A stretch of DNA of 7,860 nucleotides from an uncultured Eubacteriales bacterium (GTDB taxonomy: Bacteria > Bacillota > Clostridia > Oscillospirales > Oscillospiraceae), in contig CATJWA010000112.1 of the NCBI GenBank assembly GCA_949744025.1, forward strand, positions 1-7,860, read 5' to 3'. The position numbers were made by a program, and so were the translations under genes. Positions within the stretch are counted from its first letter, which is position 1. The number at the start of each line of letters is the position of its first letter. Below the pieces are notes generated by a model that did no database searches, had not been told where the DNA came from, and saw nothing but the letters and a program-made list of their open reading frames with translations. Positions 1-4,789 of this stretch are shown one piece after another.

Positions 1-9
1 CCCTTGAAG

Positions 10-21
10 CGCCGAAAGGCG
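10..21 (+). other. small GNRA-capped hairpin before the rpsU ribosome binding site
   Basis: CGCC (10-13) and GGCG (18-21) pair around a GAAA tetraloop, five bases before the ribosome binding site of rpsU. The stem is only 4 bp, perhaps 5 with a G-T wobble, and the window begins just upstream. It cannot be told whether it belongs to a larger 5' leader or is the end of an upstream structure. The pairing is seen; a regulatory role is only a possibility. Confidence 0.3.
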
Positions 22-26
22 TATTT

Positions 27-36
27 GGAGGGAGGG
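27..36 (+). promoter_or_regulatory. strong purine-rich ribosome binding site of rpsU
   Basis: The run GGAGGGAGGG contains two overlapping GGAGG cores. The second core (31-35) lies eight bases before the ATG at 44, a near-ideal distance, and fits a highly translated ribosomal protein gene. It also fixes the start codon. Confidence 0.8.
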
Positions 37-43
37 ATATAAA

Positions 44-229
44 ATGTCAGAAGTCTATGTCAAGGAGAATGAGTCTCTGGACAACGCTCTTAAAAGATTC
101 AAGCGCAGCTGTGCCAAGGCCGGCGTGATGAGCGACCTTCGCAAGAAGGAGTACTACCAGAGCCCCAGCGTAAAGCGCCGTAAGAAATCCGAAGCAGCAC
201 GCAAGAACAAGAACAGGCGCTACTATTAA
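44..229 (+). CDS. rpsU: 30S ribosomal protein bS21
   Basis: This is the small-subunit ribosomal protein bS21, which sits near the 3' end of 16S rRNA and helps in initiation on mRNA. The 61-residue product begins MSEVYVKENESLDNALKRFK and carries the family hallmarks: the VKENES start, the DNALKRFKR helix, the Cys-Ala-Lys-Ala-Gly turn, and a very basic C-terminal half (KKEYYQSPSVKRRKK, ending NRRYY). Family members are usually 57-70 residues, so it looks complete. The ATG is fixed by a double GGAGG site eight bases upstream. No other gene is visible before it in this window. A strong terminator follows 18 bases after the stop, so it is the last or only gene of its transcript. Confidence 0.97.
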   Translation: MSEVYVKENESLDNALKRFKRSCAKAGVMSDLRKKEYYQSPSVKRRKKSEAARKNKNRRYY

Positions 230-247
230 AAAAATCAAATAAAAAGG

Positions 248-277
248 CCGCGGCTTGAAAGCCGCGGTTTCTTTATT
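248..277 (+). terminator. rho-independent terminator of rpsU
   Basis: A perfect 8-bp stem (CCGCGGCT at 248-255 with AGCCGCGG at 260-267) closes a TGAA loop and runs directly into TTTCTTTATTT. An A-run precedes it, so it could also work weakly on the other strand. It lies 18 bases after the rpsU stop codon. Confidence 0.9.
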
Positions 278-280
278 TGA

Positions 281-479
281 GGGGATTCGCTTCACTACGC
301 GTCGAACCCCTTGCCGCCTTTGGCGGCAAGGGGTTCGACGCACGTTGTGCGCAAAGTGTTTTTTGGCAGGCGCATGTCCTGCCAAAAAAATTTTAAATTT
401 ATTCGCGCCTGCGCCCGAGCCGTCGGCGGCGACAAAGTGCCCTTGGGGTACGAGCGCGAACTCTGCGAGGCTGAGTGGA
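281..479. repeat. palindromic, multi-hairpin intergenic element, possibly a dispersed repeat
   Basis: This fills most of the 319-base gap between rpsU and the DNA glycosylase gene, and no convincing gene lies in it. It holds a 20-bp perfect inverted repeat (299-318 with 322-341) around a TTT loop. An overlapping 5-bp hairpin (339-343 with 347-351) follows. Then comes a 12-bp hairpin (359-370 with 378-389), T6-GGCAGG against CCTGCC-A6, and a smaller one (437-442 with 446-451, one wobble). Such dense dyad structure resembles REP or MITE-like intergenic elements of GC-rich Clostridia. Only one copy is in this window, so the dispersed-repeat reading is an inference. A structured untranslated RNA is a weaker alternative. 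Confidence 0.45.
359..389. terminator. possible bidirectional terminator-like hairpin
   Basis: A perfect 12-bp stem, six T plus GGCAGG (359-370) against CCTGCC plus six A (378-389), closes a 7-base loop. The GC core flanked by T on one side and A on the other is the shape of a terminator readable on both strands. No minus-strand gene ends here, and rpsU already has its own terminator, so it may be part of the intergenic element rather than a working terminator. Confidence 0.4.
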
Positions 480-508
480 TTGACGGGGGATAAAAAATGT
501 TCTATAAT
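480..508 (+). promoter_or_regulatory. sigma-A promoter for the ogg-thioesterase unit
   Basis: TTGACG (480-485) and a perfect TATAAT (503-508) are separated by exactly 17 bases, one mismatch from the sigma-A consensus. Transcription would begin near 515, giving a short leader of about 34 bases before the ogg ATG at 549. It is the only good promoter between the rpsU terminator and ogg. Confidence 0.88.
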
Positions 509-548
509 GCGGAGTATCCGAAAAAATATACAACGGAGATAAATCGCC

Positions 549-1388
549 ATGACAGAATGCTTAACCGACAACATGATAGCCCTCGGCACGCTGCGGGAGC
601 TCGACCCTGTAAAGACCTTCGAGTGCGGGCAGTGCTTTCGCTGGAACGCGGACGAAAAAGGAGTGTACACCGGAGTGGCCGGAGGACGGGCCGCGCGGGT
701 GGTGACGGAGAACGGCCGCGTGTATATAAAATCCACGCCCGAGGATTTCAATAATTTCTGGAGGGACTATTTCGACCTCAATCTGGACTACGAGGCCATA
801 CGCCTCGGCTTCGACGCGGGAGATTACCTGCGCCGCTGCGCCGAGTTCGGCGCGGGCATAAGAATACTGCGCCAGGAGCGCTGGGAGGCGCTGTGCAGCT
901 TCATAATCTCCCAGTGCAACAACATACCCCGCATAAAAAAGATAGTCGAGACTCTCTGTCACTGCTTTGGCCAGCCGATAGACTTAGAGGGCGAGACGCT
1001 GTACTCCTTCCCCGACGCCGCGGTGCTCGCCCGGCTTGAGGAGAGGGACCTGGCGCCTCTGCGTTGCGGCTACCGAGCGGAGTATATAATCCACGCCGCC
1101 CGCGCCGTGGACAGCGGGGCGCTGGATTTGGAGGCGCTGGCAAATACAGACACGGACGCGGCCATGAAGGCCCTGCTCTCGGTCAGAGGCGTGGGCAAAA
1201 AGGTTGCAAACTGCGCGGTGCTGTTCGGCTTGGGGCATCTGGACGCCTTCCCCATAGACGTGTGGATGAAGCGCGCCCTTGCCGAGCACTTCCCGCCGGA
1301 CTTTGACCCGAAAACCCTGGGGCCCTACGCGGGACTGGCCCAGCAGTACATATTCTATTACGCAAGGAGCGGTGGCAGAAATGAATGA
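549..1388 (+). CDS. ogg: 8-oxoguanine DNA glycosylase, OGG family (HhH-GPD)
   Basis: This base-excision repair enzyme removes oxidised guanine and nicks the abasic site. The 279-residue product has the OGG N-terminal domain at about 1-105 (a TFECGQCFRW segment at 23-32). The helix-hairpin-helix GPD domain follows at about 110-275. Within it, the VRGVGKKVANC hairpin (212-222) carries K218 where the Schiff-base lysine of human OGG1 (K249) lies. D237 in FPIDVW matches the catalytic Asp268. A SFIISQCNNIPRI segment (117-129) is typical of the fold. The ATG is preceded by GGAG ten bases upstream and lies 41 bases after the -10 box. The next gene starts eight bases before this one ends, so the two are co-translated. 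The family is sure; 3-methyladenine specificity (AlkA) is less likely because of the OGG-type lysine. Confidence 0.93.
   Translation: MTECLTDNMIALGTLRELDPVKTFECGQCFRWNADEKGVYTGVAGGRAARVVTENGRVYIKSTPEDFNNFWRDYFDLNLDYEAIRLGFDAGDYLRRCAEFGAGIRILRQERWEALCSFIISQCNNIPRIKKIVETLCHCFGQPIDLEGETLYSFPDAAVLARLEERDLAPLRCGYRAEYIIHAARAVDSGALDLEALANTDTDAAMKALLSVRGVGKKVANCAVLFGLGHLDAFPIDVWMKRALAEHFPPDFDPKTLGPYAGLAQQYIFYYARSGGRNE
1364..1369 (+). promoter_or_regulatory. ribosome binding site for the acyl-ACP thioesterase, inside ogg
   Basis: AAGGAG lies within the last codons of ogg, eleven bases before the ATG at 1381. It decides the start of the thioesterase gene: the same frame stays open further upstream, but no comparable site precedes an earlier start. 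Confidence 0.65.
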
Positions 1389-2094
1389 GCACAGAGTTCT
1401 GATAACACCTATGGAGGGTGACTACAACAGAGTTTTGTCCCCTGCGGTGATTCTGCGGCAGTGCCTCAACAGCGTGCTGTGCGACATCCGGCGAGACGGC
1501 TGCGACAGGGACGTGATATTTGAGAAGGTCGGCGCGACGTGGATGATTTCACGTATGCGAATCTACCAGTATGCCCAGGTGAACATCTGGGACACCATAA
1601 GCTATCATACCTTCCCGCGGGTTATCGAAAACGGTAGGTATATTTTCTACGTAGAGGGTTACCGGGACGATGAGCTGATGATTCGCTTTGACTCGGTGTT
1701 CATGCCGGTCAACGCGGCGAAGCGCAAGGTCATGGACATAGAGGAGATTGAACCGCTGTGGAAAACCCCGCCGCGTGAGGCGCAGTCGAAGTTTTTGACG
1801 CGCATGGACATGGAGTGCGACTATAAGCCCGCTGGTACTCAGACCGTGCGCTACAGCGACTGCGACGGCAACGGACACCTCACCTCGCCGGCGTACCTGT
1901 ACTTAGTGTGCGACGAGCTGGGCTTCTGGGGCGGAGAACCGCGGATGATGAAATTCGTGCAGATAGACTACGCCAGCGAGATAATGCCCGGCACCGTTGT
2001 CAGCTTTGAGACGGGAGAAAAGGACGGCGCGAAGCTGCTGCGCGGCTACAAGGAAGACGGTAAGCTGGCCTTCAGTGCCCGCTGTGAATTCTAA
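1381..2094 (+). CDS. acyl-ACP thioesterase, FatA/FatB-like (double hotdog)
   Basis: It probably hydrolyses acyl-acyl-carrier protein to free fatty acid in the cytoplasm, ending or diverting chain elongation. The 237-residue product has two hotdog halves, as in bacterial Acyl-ACP_TE proteins. The N-terminal half (about 1-130) contains a W-M-I-S-R-M-R-I strand (54-61), followed by the NIWDTISYHTFPR segment (68-80). The C-terminal half (about 145-237) contains YSDCDGNGHL (158-167). In it, D162, N164 and H166 fall where plant FatB enzymes keep the Asp-Asn-His catalytic residues. Start choice: ATG at 1381 has AAGGAG upstream and overlaps the ogg stop by eight bases, while the longer open frame from 1279 lacks support. 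Chain-length preference cannot be read. The pairing with a DNA repair gene gives no functional clue. Confidence 0.82.
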   Translation: MNEHRVLITPMEGDYNRVLSPAVILRQCLNSVLCDIRRDGCDRDVIFEKVGATWMISRMRIYQYAQVNIWDTISYHTFPRVIENGRYIFYVEGYRDDELMIRFDSVFMPVNAAKRKVMDIEEIEPLWKTPPREAQSKFLTRMDMECDYKPAGTQTVRYSDCDGNGHLTSPAYLYLVCDELGFWGGEPRMMKFVQIDYASEIMPGTVVSFETGEKDGAKLLRGYKEDGKLAFSARCEF

Positions 2095-2104
2095 AAAAAC
2101 AGTG

Positions 2105-2135
2105 AACGGCCCCTTTTAAGGGGCCGTTTCGCTTG
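2105..2135 (+). terminator. terminator after the thioesterase gene
   Basis: A 9-bp perfect stem (AACGGCCCC at 2105-2113 with GGGGCCGTT at 2120-2128) closes a TTTTAA loop, ten bases after the stop codon. The tail TTCGCTTG is only moderately T-rich. The -35 box of the next promoter starts five bases after the stem. Confidence 0.75.
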
Positions 2136-2161
2136 AAAAATGATGCAAAGCGGAGTATAAT
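2133..2161 (+). promoter_or_regulatory. sigma-A promoter for the sirtuin-tagA-tmk unit
   Basis: TTGAAA (2133-2138) and a perfect TATAAT (2156-2161) are 17 bases apart. The predicted start is near 2168, about 65 bases before the sirtuin GTG codon. It sits directly against the preceding terminator, a common arrangement in compact genomes. Confidence 0.83.
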
Positions 2162-2217
2162 ACCATGATAGCTTAATTACTGGTAAATCCGGAGATTTCA
2201 GGAAAGAATATATTTAC

Positions 2218-2223
2218 GGGAGG
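2218..2223 (+). promoter_or_regulatory. ribosome binding site that sets the GTG start of the sirtuin gene
   Basis: GGGAGG lies nine bases before the GTG at 2233. No in-frame ATG lies near the predicted N-terminus; the next methionine is residue 11, too close to the Rossmann fold. The site therefore supports GTG initiation. Confidence 0.7.
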
Positions 2224-2232
2224 CGCGGCGCG

Positions 2233-2949
2233 GTGAACGAGAACATTCAAAAGCTCAGGGAAATGGTCCGGGGCAGCGACAACATAGTGTTTTTCGGCGG
2301 GGCCGGAGTGTCGACGGAGAGCGGGATTCCCGACTTCCGCAGTGTGGACGGGCTGTATAACCAGACCTACGCCTTTCCGCCGGAGACAATTCTCAGCCAC
2401 AGCTTCTTTGAGAAAAATCCGGAGGAATACTACCGTTTTCACCACGATAAACTGAGTATAGCGGGTGCAAAACCCAACGCCGCGCATATACGTCTGGCGC
2501 AGCTTGAGGCCGAGGGCAAGCTCCGCGCCGTTATAACCCAGAACATCGACGGTCTGCATCAGGCTGCCGGCAGCAAAAACGTGCTGGAGCTGCACGGCTC
2601 GCTGCTGCGCGCGTACTGCTCGCGCTGCGGCAAAAGCGTGAGCGCAGAGTGCATGAATGTCAGCGAGGGCGTGCCCCGCTGCGACTGCGGCGGCGTCATC
2701 CGCCCCGATATAGTGCTGTATGAGGAGGCGCTCGACGACGATACGGTCTCCGGCGCGATACACTTTATCCGCAACGCGGACATGCTGATAATAGGCGGCA
2801 CCTCGCTGGCGGTGTACCCCGCTGCGGGGCTGATAAACTACTACCGCGGCCATAAGCTGGTGCTCATAAACCGCACAGAGACGGGAGCGGACGCCATGGC
2901 CGACCTGATAATAAGAGACAAGATAGGCGAGGTTTTCTCGCAGATTTGA
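2233..2949 (+). CDS. cobB: NAD-dependent protein deacetylase, sirtuin (CobB/Sir2), class-U-like
   Basis: It removes acetyl or other acyl groups from lysine side chains using NAD, in the cytoplasm. The 238-residue length is typical of bacterial sirtuins. Visible motifs in order: GGAGVSTESGIPDFR (22-36) for NAD, TQNIDGLHQ (102-110), and catalytic H121 in ELHGS. A four-cysteine zinc site follows (C129, C132, C150, C152), then GTSLAVYPAA (189-198). From memory the sequence resembles Thermotoga Sir2Tm (class U) throughout, for example in the PEEYYRF segment (63-69). I do not see the Tyr and Arg pair that marks class III desuccinylases. Translation starts at GTG with GGGAGG nine bases upstream. The next gene begins eight bases after the stop, and its ribosome binding site overlaps this stop codon. 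Targets cannot be inferred. Confidence 0.95.
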   Translation: MNENIQKLREMVRGSDNIVFFGGAGVSTESGIPDFRSVDGLYNQTYAFPPETILSHSFFEKNPEEYYRFHHDKLSIAGAKPNAAHIRLAQLEAEGKLRAVITQNIDGLHQAAGSKNVLELHGSLLRAYCSRCGKSVSAECMNVSEGVPRCDCGGVIRPDIVLYEEALDDDTVSGAIHFIRNADMLIIGGTSLAVYPAAGLINYYRGHKLVLINRTETGADAMADLIIRDKIGEVFSQI

Positions 2950-2951
2950 GG
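2948..2951 (+). promoter_or_regulatory. ribosome binding site of tagA overlapping the sirtuin stop codon
   Basis: GAGG (within TGAGGA) begins inside the TGA stop of the sirtuin gene and lies six bases before the ATG at 2958. It favours that ATG over the TTG at 2946, which would place the site inside the coding region. Confidence 0.6.
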
Positions 2952-2957
2952 AATTAC

Positions 2958-3677
2958 ATGCGTATTGACGTGCTGGATACGAAGTTTGACAATCTTACTA
3001 TGGACGAAGCGCTGGACATGGCCTGCGCTCTTATGGAAGAACGCCGCGGAGCCTATGTTGTAACACCGAACCCGGAAATAGTGTTGCTGTGCAGGGAAAA
3101 CCCCGAGATGGCCCGCGCCGTTGAGGAGGCTCCGCTTGTAATAGCAGACGGCATAGGAGTTATATACGGAGCGAAACTACTCCGCACTCCGCTGAAGGAA
3201 AAGCTGCCGGGGATTGATTTTTCGTGCGGACTTATGCGCCGCATGGCGGAACACGGACAGTCCGTGTTCCTGTTCGGAGCAAAGCCGGGCGTGGCGGAAA
3301 CCGCGGCGGAAAATATAAAAAAACTTTTTCCGGGCATACAAATAGCCGGCACGAACAACGGATATTTCACCGACGACACTCCGATAGTTGAGAAAATAAA
3401 CGCCGCGCGGCCGGACCTTTTGCTTGTGTGCCTTGGCGCGCCGAAGCAGGAGCTTTGGATGCGGGCGCACGCCGGCAGCCTTGAAGCAGGACTTATGATT
3501 GGCGCGGGAGGCAGCATGGACGTGTTTGCCGGAACTGTGCAGCGTGCTCCGGAATTCTGGCAGAAGGCCGGACTGGAGTGGCTTTACAGGCTTATGAAGG
3601 AGCCGCGGCGCATAGGGCGCATGATGAAGCTGCCGAAATTTATGCTGCTTGTTATGGCGCGGCGTGTGAGGGGTTAA
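2958..3677 (+). CDS. tagA: WecG/TagA/CpsF family N-acetylmannosamine-type glycosyltransferase
   Basis: Members attach N-acetylmannosamine (TagA) or a related sugar to an undecaprenyl-linked acceptor. This is an early step of wall teichoic acid or other envelope glycopolymer synthesis, at the inner face of the membrane. The 239-residue product carries the family signature through its length: VVTPNPEIV (34-42), IADGIGV (62-68), CLGAPKQELW (158-167), and GGSMDVFAGTVQRAPEFW (184-201). The C-terminal part is EWLYRLMKEPRRIGR (207-221). T36 and D64 correspond to the active-site Thr and Asp described for Thermoanaerobacter TagA. The basic C-terminal tail (KLPKFMLLVMARRVRG) fits membrane association. 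No other teichoic acid gene is nearby, so the pathway is unknown. The ATG at 2958 is chosen over the in-frame TTG at 2946 because GAGG lies six bases before it. Confidence 0.92.
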   Translation: MRIDVLDTKFDNLTMDEALDMACALMEERRGAYVVTPNPEIVLLCRENPEMARAVEEAPLVIADGIGVIYGAKLLRTPLKEKLPGIDFSCGLMRRMAEHGQSVFLFGAKPGVAETAAENIKKLFPGIQIAGTNNGYFTDDTPIVEKINAARPDLLLVCLGAPKQELWMRAHAGSLEAGLMIGAGGSMDVFAGTVQRAPEFWQKAGLEWLYRLMKEPRRIGRMMKLPKFMLLVMARRVRG

Positions 3678-3681
3678 AATT

Positions 3682-4368
3682 ATGCGGGGTAAGCTCATTG
3701 TTTTAGAGGGTATAGACGGCAGCGGCAAGTCTACGCAGTATAAGCGGCTTTGCCGGAGACTCACCGATGAGGGGAGAAGCTTTAAGAGCATTATTTTTCC
3801 TCGATATGACCAGCCAAGCTCAGCGCTTATCCGCGAGTACCTTGCCGGAAGCTACGGCTCGAAGCCGACGGACGTGAACGCATACGCCTCCTCGGCCTTT
3901 TATGCGGTGGACCGCTTTGCCTCGTTTAAGACAGACTGGCAGGAATATTACGAGCACGGCGGACTTGTTCTGGCGGACCGCTATACAACGTCAAACGCGT
4001 GCCATCAGGGCTCAAAGGTGCCGGAGGGGGAGCGGCAGGAATTTCTGGACTGGCTGTACGAGTTCGAGTTTGACCGCCTCGGCCTTCCGCGTCCGGACAT
4101 GGTGCTGTATCTGGACGTGGACCTGGAGATCGCCCGCCGGCAGATGCTCGAGCGGCAAAGGCGCACGGATACGAGTGCTGATATACACGAGAAGGACCTG
4201 GCATACCTCTCGGCATGCTTGTACGCGGGACGCTATGCCTGCGAGCATTACGGCTGGAAGCGTATACGCTGTGCGGAAAACGGAGCGATGCGTAGCGTTG
4301 AGTCAATACACGGTGAGGTTTATGCCAACCTGCTTGAGTGTATAAATAAAAGCGCGGGGCTCTATTGA
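3682..4368 (+). CDS. tmk: thymidylate kinase-like dNMP kinase, divergent clostridial type
   Basis: It probably phosphorylates dTMP to dTDP in the cytoplasm for DNA precursor supply. The 228-residue product has a Walker A loop GIDGSGKST (10-18) and ADRYTTSNACHQ (98-109) with the DRY motif of thymidylate kinases. It also has a VLYLDVDLEIARRQ strand-helix (141-154) and an Arg-rich lid (158-161). The usual REPGGT segment after strand 2 is absent: FPRYDQPSS (39-47) stands there, followed by a long KPTDVNAYASSAFYAVDRFASFK stretch (61-83, described by position). That pattern marks a thymidylate kinase-like subfamily I associate with Clostridia, so specificity for dTMP is inferred. The ATG is preceded by GAGGGG eight bases upstream, four bases after the tagA stop. 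The stop codon lies in the loop side of the downstream hairpin. It is the last gene of the sirtuin unit. Confidence 0.85.
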   Translation: MRGKLIVLEGIDGSGKSTQYKRLCRRLTDEGRSFKSIIFPRYDQPSSALIREYLAGSYGSKPTDVNAYASSAFYAVDRFASFKTDWQEYYEHGGLVLADRYTTSNACHQGSKVPEGERQEFLDWLYEFEFDRLGLPRPDMVLYLDVDLEIARRQMLERQRRTDTSADIHEKDLAYLSACLYAGRYACEHYGWKRIRCAENGAMRSVESIHGEVYANLLECINKSAGLY

Positions 4369-4376
4369 GCCCCGCC
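4353..4376. terminator. shared convergent terminator hairpin between tmk and the Cys/Asn miniprotein gene
   Basis: A 9-bp stem (4354-4362 with 4367-4375, GCGGGGCTC against GAGCCCCGC) closes a four-base TATT loop. On the minus strand it is followed by GCTTTTATTTATA, a good U-tract, so it clearly terminates the miniprotein transcript 29 bases after its stop. On the plus strand no T-run follows, so it would end tmk poorly. The tmk stop codon is part of the hairpin. Confidence 0.78.
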
Positions 4377-4404
4377 GGGAAAGCGCGATGTAGTGTTCTG
4401 ATGC

Positions 4405-4566
4405 TTAGCAGCAGCAGTTGTTGTTGCAGTTGTCGTTGCAGCAGCAGTTGTTGTTGCAGCAGCAGTTGTTGCCGTAGCCGTAGCCGTTGCCGCCGCAGGC
4501 GAACAGGACGATGAGGATGATGATTATCCACAGGCAGCAGTTTCCGTTTCCATTTCCGCAGAACAT
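4405..4566 (-). CDS. Cys/Asn-rich single-hydrophobic-segment miniprotein, function unknown
   Basis: I do not recognise a characterised family. The 53-residue product has 14 cysteines and 14 asparagines, one acidic residue (D45) and no Lys, Arg, His or Glu. It starts MFCGNGNGNCC. A hydrophobic segment LWIIIILIVLFA (12-23) follows, short for a membrane span but flanked by cysteines. A GGNGYGYGNN linker comes next, then a tail built of alternating Asn and Cys blocks (35-53) ending in CCC. The ATG at 4566 has AAAGGA seven bases upstream; a GTG seven codons earlier would swallow that site. A terminator on the same strand follows the stop. The layout of one hydrophobic core plus a Gly/Cys/Asn tail loosely recalls YjcZ-type sporulation miniproteins. 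A membrane-anchored metal-binding or coat-type role is a guess. Confidence 0.72.
   Translation of the reverse strand: MFCGNGNGNCCLWIIIILIVLFACGGNGYGYGNNCCCNNNCCCNDNCNNNCCC
4408..4471. repeat. trinucleotide-type tandem repeats encoding the Cys/Asn tail
   Basis: A 21-base unit made of GCA triplets followed by TTG triplets occurs exactly at 4408-4428 and 4438-4458. A shortened 16-base copy lies at 4456-4471. On the minus strand the unit reads as TGC (Cys) and AAC (Asn) runs. Such triplet repetition allows in-frame length changes by slippage. Confidence 0.85.
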
Positions 4567-4789
4567 AATTATATCCTTTCCCCGCACACAGAAAATTTTT
4601 TGATTCGCAGTCAGAGCCCTGTGCGGAGGAGGCAGGCTGACGCGCCGGTTTTCTTTGGCTGCGGAAGCCTTTCGGCCCCCGTCTGACTCATACTATGCCG
4701 CAGGTGCCGAGGCTGTTACACGCTTCGACACCGAAAAAATTAAAATCCGGCAAAGCCGGTTGAGCACAACACTTGTAAAGGAGAAGCTT
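4567..4789. other. divergent intergenic region between the miniprotein gene and mltG
   Basis: These 223 bases must hold the starts of two divergent transcripts, but I find no consensus sigma-A promoter for either. The best plus-strand candidate for mltG is TTACAC (4716-4721) with TAAAAT (4741-4746) at an over-long spacing of 19. A small CCGGC/GCCGG hairpin (4747-4751 with 4755-4759) lies in the expected mltG leader. An A4T6 tract (4592-4601) is the most AT-rich part. The plus strand stays open from a TTG at 4655 in the mltG frame, but no ribosome binding site supports it. Confidence 0.4.
4777..4783 (+). promoter_or_regulatory. ribosome binding site that fixes the mltG start
   Basis: AAAGGAG lies six bases before the ATG at 4790. 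The upstream TTG at 4655 has no such site, so the 45 extra in-frame residues are not part of the protein. Confidence 0.75.

Noticed and set aside
255..542. Open frames on the plus strand through the palindromic element (also 311-493)
   Set aside because: They start in or next to the rpsU terminator, translate through perfect inverted repeats, and have no ribosome binding site. Their length is explained by stop-poor GC-rich DNA. A decayed gene remnant cannot be excluded.
47..751. 234-codon open frame on the minus strand across rpsU, the intergenic element and the start of ogg
   Set aside because: It runs antisense through two certain genes and two hairpins, has no ribosome binding site, and shows low-complexity arginine-rich translation typical of a GC-rich shadow frame.
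1279..1380. Longer thioesterase start, 34 codons upstream
   Set aside because: The extra residues are a shadow of the conserved end of ogg, and AAGGAG lies correctly before the ATG at 1381.
2946..2957. TTG start for tagA, four codons upstream
   Set aside because: It overlaps the sirtuin stop and would place the GAGG site inside the coding region; ATG at 2958 is better spaced and begins the conserved part.
3926..4531. 201-codon minus-strand frame rich in Leu, Gln and Arg
   Set aside because: It is antisense to tmk and reads the triplet repeats in another frame than the miniprotein; no ribosome binding site and pure low-complexity composition.
4689..4696. CATACTAT resembling a sporulation sigma-E/K -10 box before mltG
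   Set aside because: No matching -35 element is found at the right distance, and an eight-base match is expected by chance.
4655..4789. 45-residue N-terminal extension of MltG from a TTG codon
   Set aside because: No ribosome binding site at the TTG, no family resemblance in the extra residues, and a strong AAAGGAG six bases before the ATG at 4790.
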